Below the pieces are notes generated by a model, which saw only the letters and a list, made by a program, of their open reading frames with translations, made no database searches and was not told the DNA's origin. Made by a program: the position numbers and the translations under genes. From NCBI RefSeq assembly GCF_025751555.1, contig NZ_JAOWLB010000006.1:124001-188000 (forward strand): a DNA stretch of 64,000 nucleotides. Reading direction: 5' to 3'. The stretch is from Ruegeria aquimaris (GTDB lineage: Bacteria; Pseudomonadota; Alphaproteobacteria; Rhodobacterales; Rhodobacteraceae). Below are positions 16,319 to 25,226 of this stretch, piece after piece (position 1 is the stretch's first letter; the number at the start of each line of letters is the position of its first letter).

Positions 16319-16705
16319 TCACGGTTCCTGTAGTGTTTCAAGATATCGCACCAGTTCGACCAGGGACACCGGCGTTTCGATCTTCTCGCCATCCGGCGTC
16401 TCCCACAAGACAGTTGGCCCCGCCAGCGCCCTGGCAAACTCGGGCATGGTTCCCGCATGGGCTTTGCCCGGATAGCCATAAATCGAAGCCATCACCCGCT
16501 CTGTCGGAAAGATACCGTCATTGCCCGCCGCCAACCCGCGCAGGTTCGCCGGGGGCACCGGCAGCCCGGCACTCTTTGGCCCGTCCCCCGCCCCGGTCGC
16601 TCCGTGACAGGAGATGCAGTTTCGCGCAAACAGGCGCTCGCCACGGCCCTCGGGCGTGGTTGCGCAAGCCGCAAGCAAGACCGTCATCACAACAGCAATC
16701 CGCAT
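16319..16705 (-). CDS. Mono-haem cytochrome c, lipoprotein (first of three)
   Basis: A 128-residue cytochrome c lipoprotein (lipobox LLAAC, Cys at 14). Its haem site is CISCHG near residue 31, and the distal Met lies in GTMPEFARAL near residue 88. The middle motif AGNDGIFPTERVMASIYGYPGK parallels GAFPVARVVRRIDG and GEFPRAEILSKIDGYGHGK of the two following cytochromes, showing that the three arose by duplication. The start was chosen so that the signal peptide begins MRIAVVMT. An FNR-like site lies 60 bases upstream. Confidence 0.9.
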   Translation of the reverse strand: MRIAVVMTVLLAACATTPEGRGERLFARNCISCHGATGAGDGPKSAGLPVPPANLRGLAAGNDGIFPTERVMASIYGYPGKAHAGTMPEFARALAGPTVLWETPDGEKIETPVSLVELVRYLETLQEP

Positions 16706-16764
16706 CACAATACCGTTTCCGCCCGCACCCATGTTCAGCCTTGTGCATCCCTTCGGCCGGGGCA

Positions 16765-16778
16765 ATGATCCAGATCAA
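16765..16778. promoter_or_regulatory. FNR/FnrL-like box
   Basis: ATGAT-CCAG-ATCAA, nine of ten conserved positions of the FNR/FnrL consensus TTGAT-N4-ATCAA. Its centre is 66 bases from the first cytochrome ATG (leftward) and 33 bases from the transporter ATG (rightward). A centre at -41.5 would put the leftward transcript start about 25 bases before the cytochrome start codon, a normal leader. Dnr/NnrR proteins bind similar sites. Confidence 0.6.
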
Positions 16779-16804
16779 CACCTGCCTCAGACGCGGATCG
16801 CCTC

Positions 16805-17242
16805 ATGCCTCACTACGCTGCCCTCATGCTGATCGCCGGGATCGGCATCCCGATTCTGGCCGCACTGAATGCCGCGCTGGGAAAGATCATCGGTTCGCCA
16901 ACCGCGGCCGGGGTCGTATTGTTTGCGGTGGCCTTTGCAGCGTCGGCGGCGCTGATGCTGCTGGTTCCCGGGCCTCAGGCGCTGACCAAGCTCGGTGGCG
17001 CCCCGCGCCACCTCTTCCTGGCCGGGCTTCTGGTCGCTTTTTATGTGCTGTCGATCACCCATGTCGCGCCACATTTCGGGGTCGGCAACGCGGTGTTCTT
17101 TGTCTTGCTCGGACAGTTGATCTCGGCCGCCGCCATCGACCATTTTGGCCTGTTCGGCGCGCAAGTCAGCCCGCTGGGCCTGACCCGCGCGGGCGGTATC
17201 GCCCTGATGGCGGCCGGGGTTTGGCTTACCCAACAGGCGTAA
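16805..17242 (+). CDS. DMT-superfamily (DUF606/YdcZ type) membrane protein
   Basis: A 145-residue protein made almost entirely of four to five hydrophobic helices. The N-terminal segment [42 protein letters not shown] and the C-terminal [18 protein letters not shown] are typical of DUF606, a half-length branch of the drug/metabolite transporter superfamily that probably dimerises. Substrate unknown. Its last 17 bases overlap the end of lolD, which runs the opposite way. Confidence 0.85.
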   Translation: MPHYAALMLIAGIGIPILAALNAALGKIIGSPTAAGVVLFAVAFAASAALMLLVPGPQALTKLGGAPRHLFLAGLLVAFYVLSITHVAPHFGVGNAVFFVLLGQLISAAAIDHFGLFGAQVSPLGLTRAGGIALMAAGVWLTQQA

Positions 17243-17912
17243 GCCGCCCGTCCTCCAGCCGCAGCACCCGGTCCATCCGGGCCGCTAGGTCCATGTTATG
17301 CGTCGCGATCAGCGCCGCCAGACCGGTGCCCCGCACCAGTTCCAGGAGCGCATCGAACACCTGGTCCGAGGTCGCGGGATCCAGATTGCCGGTCGGCTCA
17401 TCCGCCAGCAAGAGGCGAGGTGCGTTGGCCAGCGCCCTGCAGAAAGCCACCCGCTGTTGCTCGCCGCCAGACAGGGCCGCCGGGCGATGCGCGGCCCGTT
17501 CGGCCACGCCGACACGGGTCAGCAGATCGCTCGCGCGGGCCTGCGCGGTGCGTTCCGAGACCCCGTTTGCCAGTTGCGGCAGGGTCACGTTTTCCAGCGC
17601 CGTGAACTCAGGCAGCAGGTGGTGGAACTGATATACGAACCCGACATCCTGCCGTCGCACGATGGTGCGCGCCCTGTCGCCGCGCCCGGACATGTCCTGT
17701 CCTGCAATCTCGACCTGACCCGCATCCGGCACATCCAGCAGACCCGCGATGTGGAGAAGGGTTGATTTGCCCGCGCCGGAAGGCGCCACCAGGGCCACCA
17801 TTTCGCCCGCGTGCAACTCCAGATCGGCACCGCGCAGCACGCGCACCGCGCCGGGGGTGCCGGGCAGATAGGTCTTCTCGATACCGCGCAGGCGCAGGGT
17901 CACGTCACTCAT
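17226..17912 (-). CDS. lolD: LolD, lipoprotein-release ABC transporter ATPase
   Basis: A 228-residue ATPase of the MacB/LolD family: Walker [10 protein letters not shown] near residue 43, [17 protein letters not shown] (the LolD Q-loop), signature [16 protein letters not shown], Walker [14 protein letters not shown], and the switch His in IATHNMD. LolCDE extracts mature lipoproteins from the inner membrane for transfer to LolA. Its start overlaps the end of the permease gene by 8 bases. Many lipoproteins occur in this window as possible clients. Confidence 0.94.
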   Translation of the reverse strand: MSDVTLRLRGIEKTYLPGTPGAVRVLRGADLELHAGEMVALVAPSGAGKSTLLHIAGLLDVPDAGQVEIAGQDMSGRGDRARTIVRRQDVGFVYQFHHLLPEFTALENVTLPQLANGVSERTAQARASDLLTRVGVAERAAHRPAALSGGEQQRVAFCRALANAPRLLLADEPTGNLDPATSDQVFDALLELVRGTGLAALIATHNMDLAARMDRVLRLEDGRLTPVG

Positions 17913-19191
17913 AGCGCAGCGCCTCCACCGGGTTCAGCCGGGCCGCGCGGCGGGCCGGGAAATAGGTCACGACAAAGGAAAGCCCCAGCGACAGGCCCGC
18001 CGCCTTGAGCACGTCCGCAAGCCGCAATTCGGCGGGCAAGGCATAGATGCCGCGAATGGCCGGGTCCCAGACGCCGCCGCCCATCACATAGTTTACAAAG
18101 GAAAAAATCGGGTCGATGTAGATCGCGAAGAGGCAGCCCAGCACCACGCCAAAAGCGGTGCCGATGATGCCGGTGAAGGCGCCGCAGATGAAAAACACCC
18201 GCAGGACCGAGCCCTCGCTCAGCCCGATGGTGCGCAGGATGCCGATGTCGCGGCCCTTGTTCTTGACCAGCATGATCAGGCCCGAGACAATGTTCATGGT
18301 GGCGATCAGCACGAGGATCGAAAGGATGATGAACATCACGTTATCCTCGACCTCGAGCGCGCGCAGAAAACCGCCCGAAGCATCCTGCCAGGTCCAGACC
18401 TGCGCACCCTCGCCTGCGGCGGTCAGGATCGGGATCAGCACCCGGTCGAGCGCCTCGGGCTCGGTCACCATGACCTCGATCTCATCGGCCACGCCCTCGC
18501 GGTTGAAGTAACTCTGTGCCTCGGCAAAGGGCATATAAATCCGTGTTCTATCAATATCATAGCGACCGGCGGAAAAGACATAGACAACCTCGTAGGCATT
18601 CACCCTGGGCGAGGTTCCCATCGGTGTCCGGGCGCCGTTGGGCGAGATCAGCTTGAGGCGGTCGCCCACCGTGATACCAAGCTCGCGGGCGATGCCGGAG
18701 CCGATTGCGATGCCGTCTTCGAAGCGGGAGAGGTCGCCGTAGGAGCGGTCGTTGCCGACAATGCCGGGCAGGCCGGCGAGGTCGGCGGCGGCGATGCCGA
18801 AGACCTCGACGCCTGCGTTGCGGGTCTGGGCCGAGGCCATCACCTGGCCCTTGACCAGCGGCGCGGCGCGGGTCACGCCCGGCACCTGGGCCACCCGCGC
18901 GGCCATTTCGGAATAGTCGGAGATGGTCCGGTCGACCTGACCGTTCTCCCGGATTATCCCGCTATTATATACAGTTACATGGGCATTCGCCCCCAGGATC
19001 GTGCCCACGAAATCGGATCGAAAGCCCGAGCGCACCGCCAGTGTCGCGATCAGCGCGAACACCGCCAGCGTGATGCCGATCAGGCTGATCCATGTCATAA
19101 CGCTGACGCCGCCCTCGGCCCGGCGGGCGCGGAGGTAGCGCCAGGCGATTTTCCACTCGAAAGCGGCGAAGGGGGCCGGTTGTCTGGCCAT
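17905..19191 (-). CDS. lolC: LolC/E, lipoprotein-release ABC transporter permease
   Basis: A 428-residue permease. The first helix follows [30 protein letters not shown], the LolC/LolE opening. A large periplasmic domain (about residues 50-270) comes next. Three C-terminal helices then include the [36 protein letters not shown] segment that contacts the ATPase. Alphaproteobacteria usually have one LolC/E-type protein (sometimes called LolF) acting as a homodimer, which fits the single copy here. The ATG chosen is preceded by a proper leader; 35 further open codons upstream are not used. Confidence 0.92.
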   Translation of the reverse strand: MARQPAPFAAFEWKIAWRYLRARRAEGGVSVMTWISLIGITLAVFALIATLAVRSGFRSDFVGTILGANAHVTVYNSGIIRENGQVDRTISDYSEMAARVAQVPGVTRAAPLVKGQVMASAQTRNAGVEVFGIAAADLAGLPGIVGNDRSYGDLSRFEDGIAIGSGIARELGITVGDRLKLISPNGARTPMGTSPRVNAYEVVYVFSAGRYDIDRTRIYMPFAEAQSYFNREGVADEIEVMVTEPEALDRVLIPILTAAGEGAQVWTWQDASGGFLRALEVEDNVMFIILSILVLIATMNIVSGLIMLVKNKGRDIGILRTIGLSEGSVLRVFFICGAFTGIIGTAFGVVLGCLFAIYIDPIFSFVNYVMGGGVWDPAIRGIYALPAELRLADVLKAAGLSLGLSFVVTYFPARRAARLNPVEALRYE

Positions 19192-19311
19192 GTCTGGCTC
19201 CTGCTCGTTTGCGGGCGATGTACGGCGTTTTGACCGTTTTGTACATGGTCTGAACCCGCAATGTGCCGTTTTGTACGTCGCGAATTCAGGGTTCACAAAG
19301 CCCCACGGCGG

Positions 19312-19707
19312 TCATCCGCGCAACGTGCGCCTGCGGCGGAGAACGGGCGCGCGCGGCCGGTCCAGCCCCAGAGGGCAGGCATCGGCAAGGCGGGCGGCCA
19401 GCAGCGCGCGCAGATCGGTGAGGGCCGAGATGCGCCCGTCGATCTCGGCCAGTTTGGCGGTCAGAACCTCGGCCACCTGGTCGCTGCTCAATCCACCGGA
19501 AAGTCCGCGCAACAGCCCGCCGATTTCCGCCAGCGAAAACCCCAGGCCTTGCGCCTGGCGGATCAGCCGCACCAGCACTTCGGCCTCGTCAGAGAAGTCG
19601 CGATAGCCGTTGGGCCAGCGGTCGGCCTGGATCAGCCCTTGCCGCTCGTAGAGCCGCAAGGCGTCACAGCTCACGCCGGTGCGTTCCGCCAATTCTCCGA
19701 TCCGCAT
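19312..19707 (-). CDS. MerR-family transcriptional regulator
   Basis: A 131-residue MerR protein. The N-terminal winged helix MRIGELAERTGVSCDALRLYERQGLI and RWPNGYRDFSDEAEVLVRLIRQAQGLGFSL are the HTH and wing, followed by a long dimerisation helix (SSDQVAEVLTAKLAEIDGRI). The C-terminus has one Cys in DACPLG and no clear metal-binding loop, so it is not a copper or mercury sensor by motif. It is divergent from a membrane protein gene with a MerR-type promoter between them, which is probably its target. Confidence 0.92.
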   Translation of the reverse strand: MRIGELAERTGVSCDALRLYERQGLIQADRWPNGYRDFSDEAEVLVRLIRQAQGLGFSLAEIGGLLRGLSGGLSSDQVAEVLTAKLAEIDGRISALTDLRALLAARLADACPLGLDRPRAPVLRRRRTLRG

Positions 19708-19716
19708 GAAACCCTC

Positions 19717-19746
19717 TTGACCCTGGACTTAGGTCCAAGGTTTAGA
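19717..19746 (+). promoter_or_regulatory. MerR-type promoter and operator
   Basis: A -35 TTGACC and a -10-like TTTAGA are separated by 18 bases. The spacer holds the dyad TGGAC-TTAG-GTCCA. A dyad within a long spacer is the hallmark of MerR-activated promoters. It reads rightward into the small membrane protein gene and lies just outside the MerR start codon. Confidence 0.75.
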
Positions 19747-19786
19747 GACCGGCGCATTCAACGTCCATATGCAAAGGATCTGACGA

Positions 19787-20191
19787 ATGCTGACCCCTTC
19801 CCGTTTCCACCACATCTATCGCCTGTCGGCCTGGTATGACCTGGCCGTCAGTTGGCCCTATGCAACGCCCCTGACCCTGTCGCTGTTCTGGAGCGTCTTG
19901 GACGGGGCGCATGGCCAGCTGGGGCTGGCCGCCCTGCCCGCCCTGTCCGTCTATGCGGTGCTGTTTGGGAACTTCTTTGGCAGCGTGGTGGTGGTCTGGT
20001 CGCTGGTACGGCTGGTCCATGACGACCCGCGATTGGCGCGGTACGATGCGGGCGCGCGCTGGATGTTCTCGGCCTGGATGCTGAACGCGCTCTGGGCGGA
20101 GGCAAGCCCGCTCTTGTGGCTGTTTCTCGTCATCGAAGTGAGTTTTGCGATCCTGCAATCGCTGCCGCTGCGGCGCGAGTTACCGGTGTAA
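19787..20191 (+). CDS. Small membrane protein, probable MerR target
   Basis: A 134-residue protein with about four hydrophobic segments (residues roughly 20-35, 45-75, 90-105 and 108-125). An N-terminal Tyr/Trp-rich start is followed by ATPLTLSLFWSVLD. I do not recognise the family. It is preceded by a MerR-type promoter, so its expression is probably induced by whatever the adjacent MerR protein senses. That is the only clue to its role. Confidence 0.75.
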   Translation: MLTPSRFHHIYRLSAWYDLAVSWPYATPLTLSLFWSVLDGAHGQLGLAALPALSVYAVLFGNFFGSVVVVWSLVRLVHDDPRLARYDAGARWMFSAWMLNALWAEASPLLWLFLVIEVSFAILQSLPLRRELPV

Positions 20192-20375
20192 GCTTTGGCC
20201 CCGGGGCGCGGCGGCCGTTTCCGGGTTGGAAACATTGTGGCCAACAAGTCGCAATTTGCCACCGAAATACCCCGGATTTTAACCAAAATTAACACGCCGG
20301 ACAGGCAGGTTTTGAACCGGAAAGCCAACACTGCCAGCATAGCCAGACTTGGGGGGCATCGCGAGAGAGGTGCTC

Positions 20376-20729
20376 ATGAACGCGATAAAGACCGTGCCAG
20401 TGGCGGCCCTGAACGGGCCCGCAATGATCGACTGCGAAACCGCGGCCCTGATCCGGGCGGTGATGTTGCCGCTGTTCGAGGCCGCGCAATCCTGGCCTGA
20501 ACTGATCGACGCCATGCAGAAACGCGGCTATGGCCTGGCGTTTCGAGGGGGTGCGTTTTGCATTACGGAAACGGAAACCGGCGCCCGCCTGTGCGGGCTG
20601 CGGTTTCTGGGCCTGACCATCGAACATCTGATCGGCCGCCTGGGCCGGCCTTGTGTCAAGGCCGCCCCGGGTGGGTCGGCGGACGGGTACCTGATGCGTA
20701 ACCCGCCCGTCCGCGCCGCGATGCACTGA
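20376..20729 (+). CDS. Conserved hypothetical protein
   Basis: A 117-residue soluble protein without signal peptide. The core PLFEAAQSWPELIDAMQKRGYGLAFRGGAFCITETETGARLCGLRFLGLTIEHLIGRLG (about residues 33-92) reads as a compact alpha/beta module. I know similar sequences only as unannotated Rhodobacteraceae proteins. A GAGAGG ribosome site supports the ATG used. It ends 42 bases from the convergent proS stop; a GGGCCGC-TG-GCGGCCC hairpin lies in that gap. Function unknown. Confidence 0.7.
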   Translation: MNAIKTVPVAALNGPAMIDCETAALIRAVMLPLFEAAQSWPELIDAMQKRGYGLAFRGGAFCITETETGARLCGLRFLGLTIEHLIGRLGRPCVKAAPGGSADGYLMRNPPVRAAMH

Positions 20730-20771
20730 GGATCCGGGCCGCTGGCGGCCCGCCCCCATCTCTTGAGCGTC

Positions 20772-22166
20772 TTACAGCCAGGTGTGGAAGGACCGGCCAG
20801 CCATCGGTTCTTCGCGGGCGAGATGCGGGTGGTGCGGCGCATAGATCTCCGCCACCTTCCTGACCGCCTCTTCCGGGCTCAGCTCGACGCTTTCGCCGGT
20901 CTTGCGACTGGTCAGTTCCACCACCCCGTTTTTCAGCCCGCGCGGCCCGACGGTGATGCGCCACGGCAGGCCGATCAGGTCCATGGTGGCGAACTTGCCC
21001 CCGGCCCGCTCGTTGGTGTCGTCATAGAGCGGCTCGAGCCCGATGGCGGTCAGCGCGGCATAGAGCTGATCACAGGCGGCGTCGGCCTCGGCATCGCCCT
21101 GTTTCAGGTTGACGATCCCGCAATGGAACGGCGTCACGCCCTCGGGCCAGATGATGCCCTTGTCGTCATGGCTGGCCTCGATGATGGCGCCGATCAGGCG
21201 GCTGACACCGATGCCATGGCTGCCCATGTGGACCGGAACCGGCTTGCCATCGGGGCCCTGCACGGTGGCGCCCATCGGGTCGGAATATTTGGTGCCGAAA
21301 TAGAAGATCTGGCCCACTTCGATGCCACGCGCGCTGCGGCGGCGTTCTTCGGGGATCTGGTTGAACACCGCCTCGTCATGGGTTTCGTCGGTGCGGGCGT
21401 AGAGCGAGGTGAACTCCTCCATCACCGCGCGGCACTGCTCGACGCTGTCATAGTCGATCTCGCGTTCGCCCAGGCGGATGTCGGTCACCTTGCTGTCATA
21501 GAAGACCTCGGACTCGCCGGTCTCGGCAAGCACCAGGAATTCATGAGTGTCGTCGCCGCCGATCGGGCCAGAATCGGCGCGCATCGGGATCGCCTGAAGG
21601 CCCATCCGCTCGTAGGTGCGGATATAGCTGACCAGGTGGCGGTTGTAGGAATGCAGCGCGTCCTCTTTGGTGAGGTCGAAGTTGTAGCCGTCCTTCATCA
21701 GGAATTCGCGGCCGCGCATGACACCGAAGCGCGGGCGAATCTCGTCGCGGAATTTCCACTGGATGTGGTAAAGCGTCAGCGGCAGGTCCTTGTAGCTGCT
21801 GACATGGCCGCGGAAGATGTCGGTGATCAGTTCCTCGTTGGTGGGGCCAAAGAGCATGTCGCGGCCGTGGCGGTCGGTGATGCGCAGCATTTCCTCGCCA
21901 TAATCGTCATAGCGGCCGCTTTCGCGCCAGAGATCGGCCGATTGCAGCGTGGGCATCAGCATCGGGATGTGGCCGGCGCGGATCTGCTCCTCGTGCACGA
22001 TGTTTTCCAGCTTGCGCAGCACCTTGAAGCCCAAGGGCAGCCAGGAATAGATGCCCGCCTGGGCCTGTTTGATCATGCCAGCGCGCAGCATCAGGCGGTG
22101 GCTGACGATCTGGGCCTCGGCGGGGTTTTCCTTGAGAACGGGCAGAAAGTATCGCGACAGGCGCAT
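20772..22166 (-). CDS. proS: Prolyl-tRNA synthetase (short alphaproteobacterial type)
   Basis: A 464-residue class II aminoacyl-tRNA synthetase charging tRNA-Pro. The N-terminus [57 protein letters not shown] is typical. Motif 2 is around [28 protein letters not shown], and motif 3 around [16 protein letters not shown]. The C-terminal anticodon-binding domain starts at [23 protein letters not shown]. It lacks the roughly 180-residue editing insertion of the E. coli enzyme, as expected for alphaproteobacteria, so editing is presumably done by a free-standing protein elsewhere. The upstream open frame is not used. Confidence 0.97.
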   Translation of the reverse strand: MRLSRYFLPVLKENPAEAQIVSHRLMLRAGMIKQAQAGIYSWLPLGFKVLRKLENIVHEEQIRAGHIPMLMPTLQSADLWRESGRYDDYGEEMLRITDRHGRDMLFGPTNEELITDIFRGHVSSYKDLPLTLYHIQWKFRDEIRPRFGVMRGREFLMKDGYNFDLTKEDALHSYNRHLVSYIRTYERMGLQAIPMRADSGPIGGDDTHEFLVLAETGESEVFYDSKVTDIRLGEREIDYDSVEQCRAVMEEFTSLYARTDETHDEAVFNQIPEERRRSARGIEVGQIFYFGTKYSDPMGATVQGPDGKPVPVHMGSHGIGVSRLIGAIIEASHDDKGIIWPEGVTPFHCGIVNLKQGDAEADAACDQLYAALTAIGLEPLYDDTNERAGGKFATMDLIGLPWRITVGPRGLKNGVVELTSRKTGESVELSPEEAVRKVAEIYAPHHPHLAREEPMAGRSFHTWL

Positions 22167-22292
22167 CGGCAGGGTCTTTCGTGAAGGAACGTTGCAGAGC
22201 GGAATAAGACAAAGGTCCGCGACAGGCAATCGCCCTGCTGCGGTTTCGGGCGGGCGGTATGGCGGTTTTTGCCCGGTTCGGGGCGGAACAAG

Positions 22293-22320
22293 GCGCCGGT
22301 CCCTGGGGAAGGACCGGCGC
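22293..22320 (-). terminator. Hairpin in the proS-luxR gap
   Basis: A perfect 10-bp stem GCGCCGGTCC / GGACCGGCGC with an 8-base loop, followed leftward by a weak CCTTGTT. It is the only structure I see in the roughly 310-base gap between the luxR-type stop (about 160 bases away) and the proS start. It would terminate luxR transcription and insulate proS. Confidence 0.5.
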
Positions 22321-22478
22321 GGTTGCCTCACCGGGGAAATGTCCCGGTTCTCAGGACCCGGAGGGGACGGCACCCGGAGACAGGCGATAATGTCCTGCCG
22401 GGCCCACGCGGGTCCTGCTCACTCACGAAGCCGTGACACCCTGCACCGGAGCAGCATCCGGGGCGAGTGCGGAAAACC

Positions 22479-23291
22479 TCATCGTGACGGGGCGGGGTCC
22501 GGAACCGGACCGGCAAACATCTGGTTCAGCAGCGCCGCCTTGGCCACCGCCTGGGCGGTGGTCTCGACCCTCAGCGTATCGCGCGCCTTGCGCAGGTGTT
22601 TCTCGACGGCGCTGAGCGACAGGCCGGTCAGGACCTGGATATCCTGCATGGTCTTGCCGTCGGCCACCCAGTCCAGCAGTTCGCGCTGGCGGCGGCTGAG
22701 CCGGCCGCACGGCACCGGCAGCGGCAGTTGCGAAATCTTGAGATGGGCGATGTTGCAGAGCGCCAGCACCGCGGCCGAAACCTCGGGCCAGCGGGCATCG
22801 AGCGCGGCCTGGGTTTCGCCCGCCGGGGCGGCGAGGCCCATGGCGCCCTTGCAGCGGCGGCCGCCCTCGGCGAAGCTGACCGAGATGCCGGCACGGCGGC
22901 GGCTGGTCGCCATCTCGTCCATCGCCGCGCATTCATCGGGCGAGAGCCGCCCGGCGGCGCGTTCGGCATGGACCCAGCCCCAGGATACCGCCCCCACGTT
23001 TTCCAGCACCCAGCGGTATTCGGCGGTGCGGCGGTAGAGGCCCGATGTGTGATGCGCGCGCACCCGGTCCAGCGCGTGGGTGCTGAGAAACAGCACGTCC
23101 TGCGGATCGCCGATGCTGGTACCGACGCGTCCCCGGGTGAGGCCATAATTCACCCGTTCGAATCCGAACCGCCGCAGCCCCGCGACCAGCAGTTCCCAGA
23201 CGGCGCCGATGTCTGGCGCTATCGCGATCTGATTGACCCGGTCCAGAACCTCTGGCGCCTGTTCTGCCTGCCTGTCTGCCTGGCTGCTCAT
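22479..23291 (-). CDS. LuxR-family regulator with autoinducer-binding-like domain (LuxR solo)
   Basis: A 270-residue regulator. Residues about 25-185 form an autoinducer-binding-like domain (LLVAGLRRFGFERVNYGLTRG, then YRWVLENVGAVSWGWV). Residues about 200-260 are a GerE/LuxR HTH (LSRRQRELLDWVADGKTMQDIQVLTGLSLSAVEKHLRKARDTLRV). No luxI-type synthase is nearby, so it is an orphan that may sense an acyl-homoserine lactone or another small molecule. It is divergent from the AI-2E-family permease gene; that gene name does not imply shared signalling. Confidence 0.88.
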   Translation of the reverse strand: MSSQADRQAEQAPEVLDRVNQIAIAPDIGAVWELLVAGLRRFGFERVNYGLTRGRVGTSIGDPQDVLFLSTHALDRVRAHHTSGLYRRTAEYRWVLENVGAVSWGWVHAERAAGRLSPDECAAMDEMATSRRRAGISVSFAEGGRRCKGAMGLAAPAGETQAALDARWPEVSAAVLALCNIAHLKISQLPLPVPCGRLSRRQRELLDWVADGKTMQDIQVLTGLSLSAVEKHLRKARDTLRVETTAQAVAKAALLNQMFAGPVPDPAPSR

Positions 23292-23425
23292 TCCCTTGCC
23301 TCAACCCATTACCCGTAACACGGCCCCAGGGGCGGTGCCCGGCATGGTTCCCGAAGGAAGGAAGGCTTGCAAGCCCCGCCCGCATCGGCGAAAACCGAAA
23401 TCGGACCCATCGAACCGGAGTCGGC

Positions 23426-24493
23426 ATGGCTTTGCCAGTCAAGGACCAACTGAGATACTGGGGCATCGCGACGGTGGTGATCGTCGTGGTGCTGTATCTG
23501 CTGGGCGACGTGCTGTTGCCCTTCGTGATCGGGGGCGCGATCGCCTATTTCGTCGATCCGGTCGCCGACCGGCTGGAGAAATGGGGCCTGTCGCGCAGCG
23601 CGGCCACGGCGGTGATCACCATCGCCTCGGTGCTGCTGTTCGTGCTGACCATGGTGATGATCGTGCCGGTGCTGGTGGCGCAGATGATCGACCTGGTGAA
23701 CACGCTGCCGCAGCTGTTCCAGGATTTCCGCACCTTTGTGAGCACCCATTTCCCGTCGGTCCTGGACCGGGGGTCGAATGCGCATCAGATCATCGCCTCG
23801 GTCGGCGAGATGCTGAAATCGCGCACCGGCGAATTCCTGCAAACCATCGCCGGATCGGTCGGATCGGCGGTCAACGTCGTGCTTTTGCTGGTGATCGTGC
23901 CGGTGGTGTCGGTCTATCTGCTGCTGGACTGGGACCGGATGATCGCCCGCATCGACCAGCTGTTGCCGCTGGACCATGCGCCGGTGATCCGGCGTCTGGC
24001 CGGAGAGATCGACGCGGTGCTGGCCTCGTTCGTGCGTGGCATGGGAACGGTCTGTCTGATCCTGGGTACCTATTACGCGGTGGCGCTGATGCTGGTGGGG
24101 CTGCAATTCGGCCTAGTGGTGGGGCTGATCGCCGGTCTGGTGACCTTCATCCCCTATCTCGGCGCGCTGATCGGCGGCGCGCTGGCCATCGGTCTGGCGC
24201 TGTTCCAGTTCTGGGGTGACTGGTTTTCCATCGGGCTGGTGGCCGCGATTTTCGCCATTGGACAGGTGGTCGAGGGCAATCTGTTGACGCCCAAGCTGGT
24301 GGGCAGTTCGGTCGGGCTGCATCCGGTCTGGCTGTTGCTGGCGCTGTCGGTGTTTGGCGCGCTCTTTGGCTTTGTCGGCATGCTGGTCGCGGTGCCGGTG
24401 GCCGCCGCGCTAGGTGTTTTGGCGCGCTTTGCCACCGCGCAATATCTGGGGAGCCGCCTGTATCGCGGGCTGGCGGGACAGGACACGGAATAG
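23426..24493 (+). CDS. AI-2E/PerM-family permease
   Basis: A 355-residue integral membrane protein with about eight hydrophobic helices and the long PerM periplasmic/cytoplasmic helical stretch at residues 60-140. Family marks are VLLPFVIGGAIAYFVDPVADRLEKWGLSR near residue 30, GLIAGLVTFIPYLGALIGGALAI near 235, and EGNLLTPKLVGSSVGLHPVWLLLALSVFGALFGFVGMLVAVPVAAALGVL near 280-330. Members have been linked to AI-2 export or Na+/H+ antiport; the substrate is unknown here. Its stop directly abuts the hda start, so they form one unit. Confidence 0.92.
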   Translation: MALPVKDQLRYWGIATVVIVVVLYLLGDVLLPFVIGGAIAYFVDPVADRLEKWGLSRSAATAVITIASVLLFVLTMVMIVPVLVAQMIDLVNTLPQLFQDFRTFVSTHFPSVLDRGSNAHQIIASVGEMLKSRTGEFLQTIAGSVGSAVNVVLLLVIVPVVSVYLLLDWDRMIARIDQLLPLDHAPVIRRLAGEIDAVLASFVRGMGTVCLILGTYYAVALMLVGLQFGLVVGLIAGLVTFIPYLGALIGGALAIGLALFQFWGDWFSIGLVAAIFAIGQVVEGNLLTPKLVGSSVGLHPVWLLLALSVFGALFGFVGMLVAVPVAAALGVLARFATAQYLGSRLYRGLAGQDTE

Positions 24494-25177
24494 ATGGCCC
24501 GACAACTCAGCTTCGACCTCCCTGCGATGACCGCGCTGGGGCGGGAGGATTTTTTCGTCTCGCCCGCCAACGCCTTGGCGGTGGCGATGATCTCGGCCCA
24601 GGTCTGGCCCGGCGGAAAGCTGGTGCTGAGCGGCCCCATGGGCGCGGGCAAGACGCATCTGGCGCATGTCTGGGCAGCCGAAACCGGCGGCCGGATCGTG
24701 GCGGCGGCGGAGTTGACCGAAGAGATGATCCCGGCGCTGGCAGCAGGCCCGGTCGCGGTCGAGGACGTGCCAGCGATTGCCGGGGACGGCACGCGCGAGG
24801 CGCTGCTGTTTCACCTGCACAACCTGACGCTGGCGCAGGGGCATGCGCTGTTGATGACCGGGCAATCGGCGCCAGGGTTCTGGAACCTGACCCTGCCCGA
24901 CCTGACAAGCCGGATCGAGGGTGCCCAGCATGTGGCGCTGGAGCCGCCCGACGATGCGCTTTTGGGCGCGGTGCTGGCCAAACTGTTCATCGACCGCCAG
25001 CTGTATCCCGGGCCCGAGGTGATCGCCTATCTGGTCAAGCACATGGACCGCAGTTTCGAGGCCGCCGCGCGCAATGTCGCGGCGCTGGACCGGCTGGCGC
25101 TGGCTGAACGGCGCGAGATCACCCGGGCGCTGGCGGTGCGGGTGCTGACCGCAGGTGCGGCGGGAGAGCGCAATTGA
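24494..25177 (+). CDS. hda: Hda-like DnaA-related regulatory ATPase
   Basis: A 227-residue protein with a DnaA-like AAA+ domain but no DnaA domain IV. QLSFDLPAMTALGREDFFVSPANALAV is the Hda N-terminus with its clamp-binding QLSFDLP segment. GPMGAGKTHLAHVWAAE is Walker A, AVEDVPAI the Walker B region, and a C-terminal lid helix DRSFEAAARNVAALDRLAL completes it. Hda/HdaA with the sliding clamp promotes hydrolysis of DnaA-ATP and prevents re-initiation. The order permease-hda is conserved in alphaproteobacteria; ppk commonly follows hda but is missing here. Confidence 0.92.
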   Translation: MARQLSFDLPAMTALGREDFFVSPANALAVAMISAQVWPGGKLVLSGPMGAGKTHLAHVWAAETGGRIVAAAELTEEMIPALAAGPVAVEDVPAIAGDGTREALLFHLHNLTLAQGHALLMTGQSAPGFWNLTLPDLTSRIEGAQHVALEPPDDALLGAVLAKLFIDRQLYPGPEVIAYLVKHMDRSFEAAARNVAALDRLALAERREITRALAVRVLTAGAAGERN

Positions 25178-25226
25178 CCGGGGCGGGCCGATCCCGCATC
25201 CTGCGGCAAGCAAGACCGAGGGCCAG

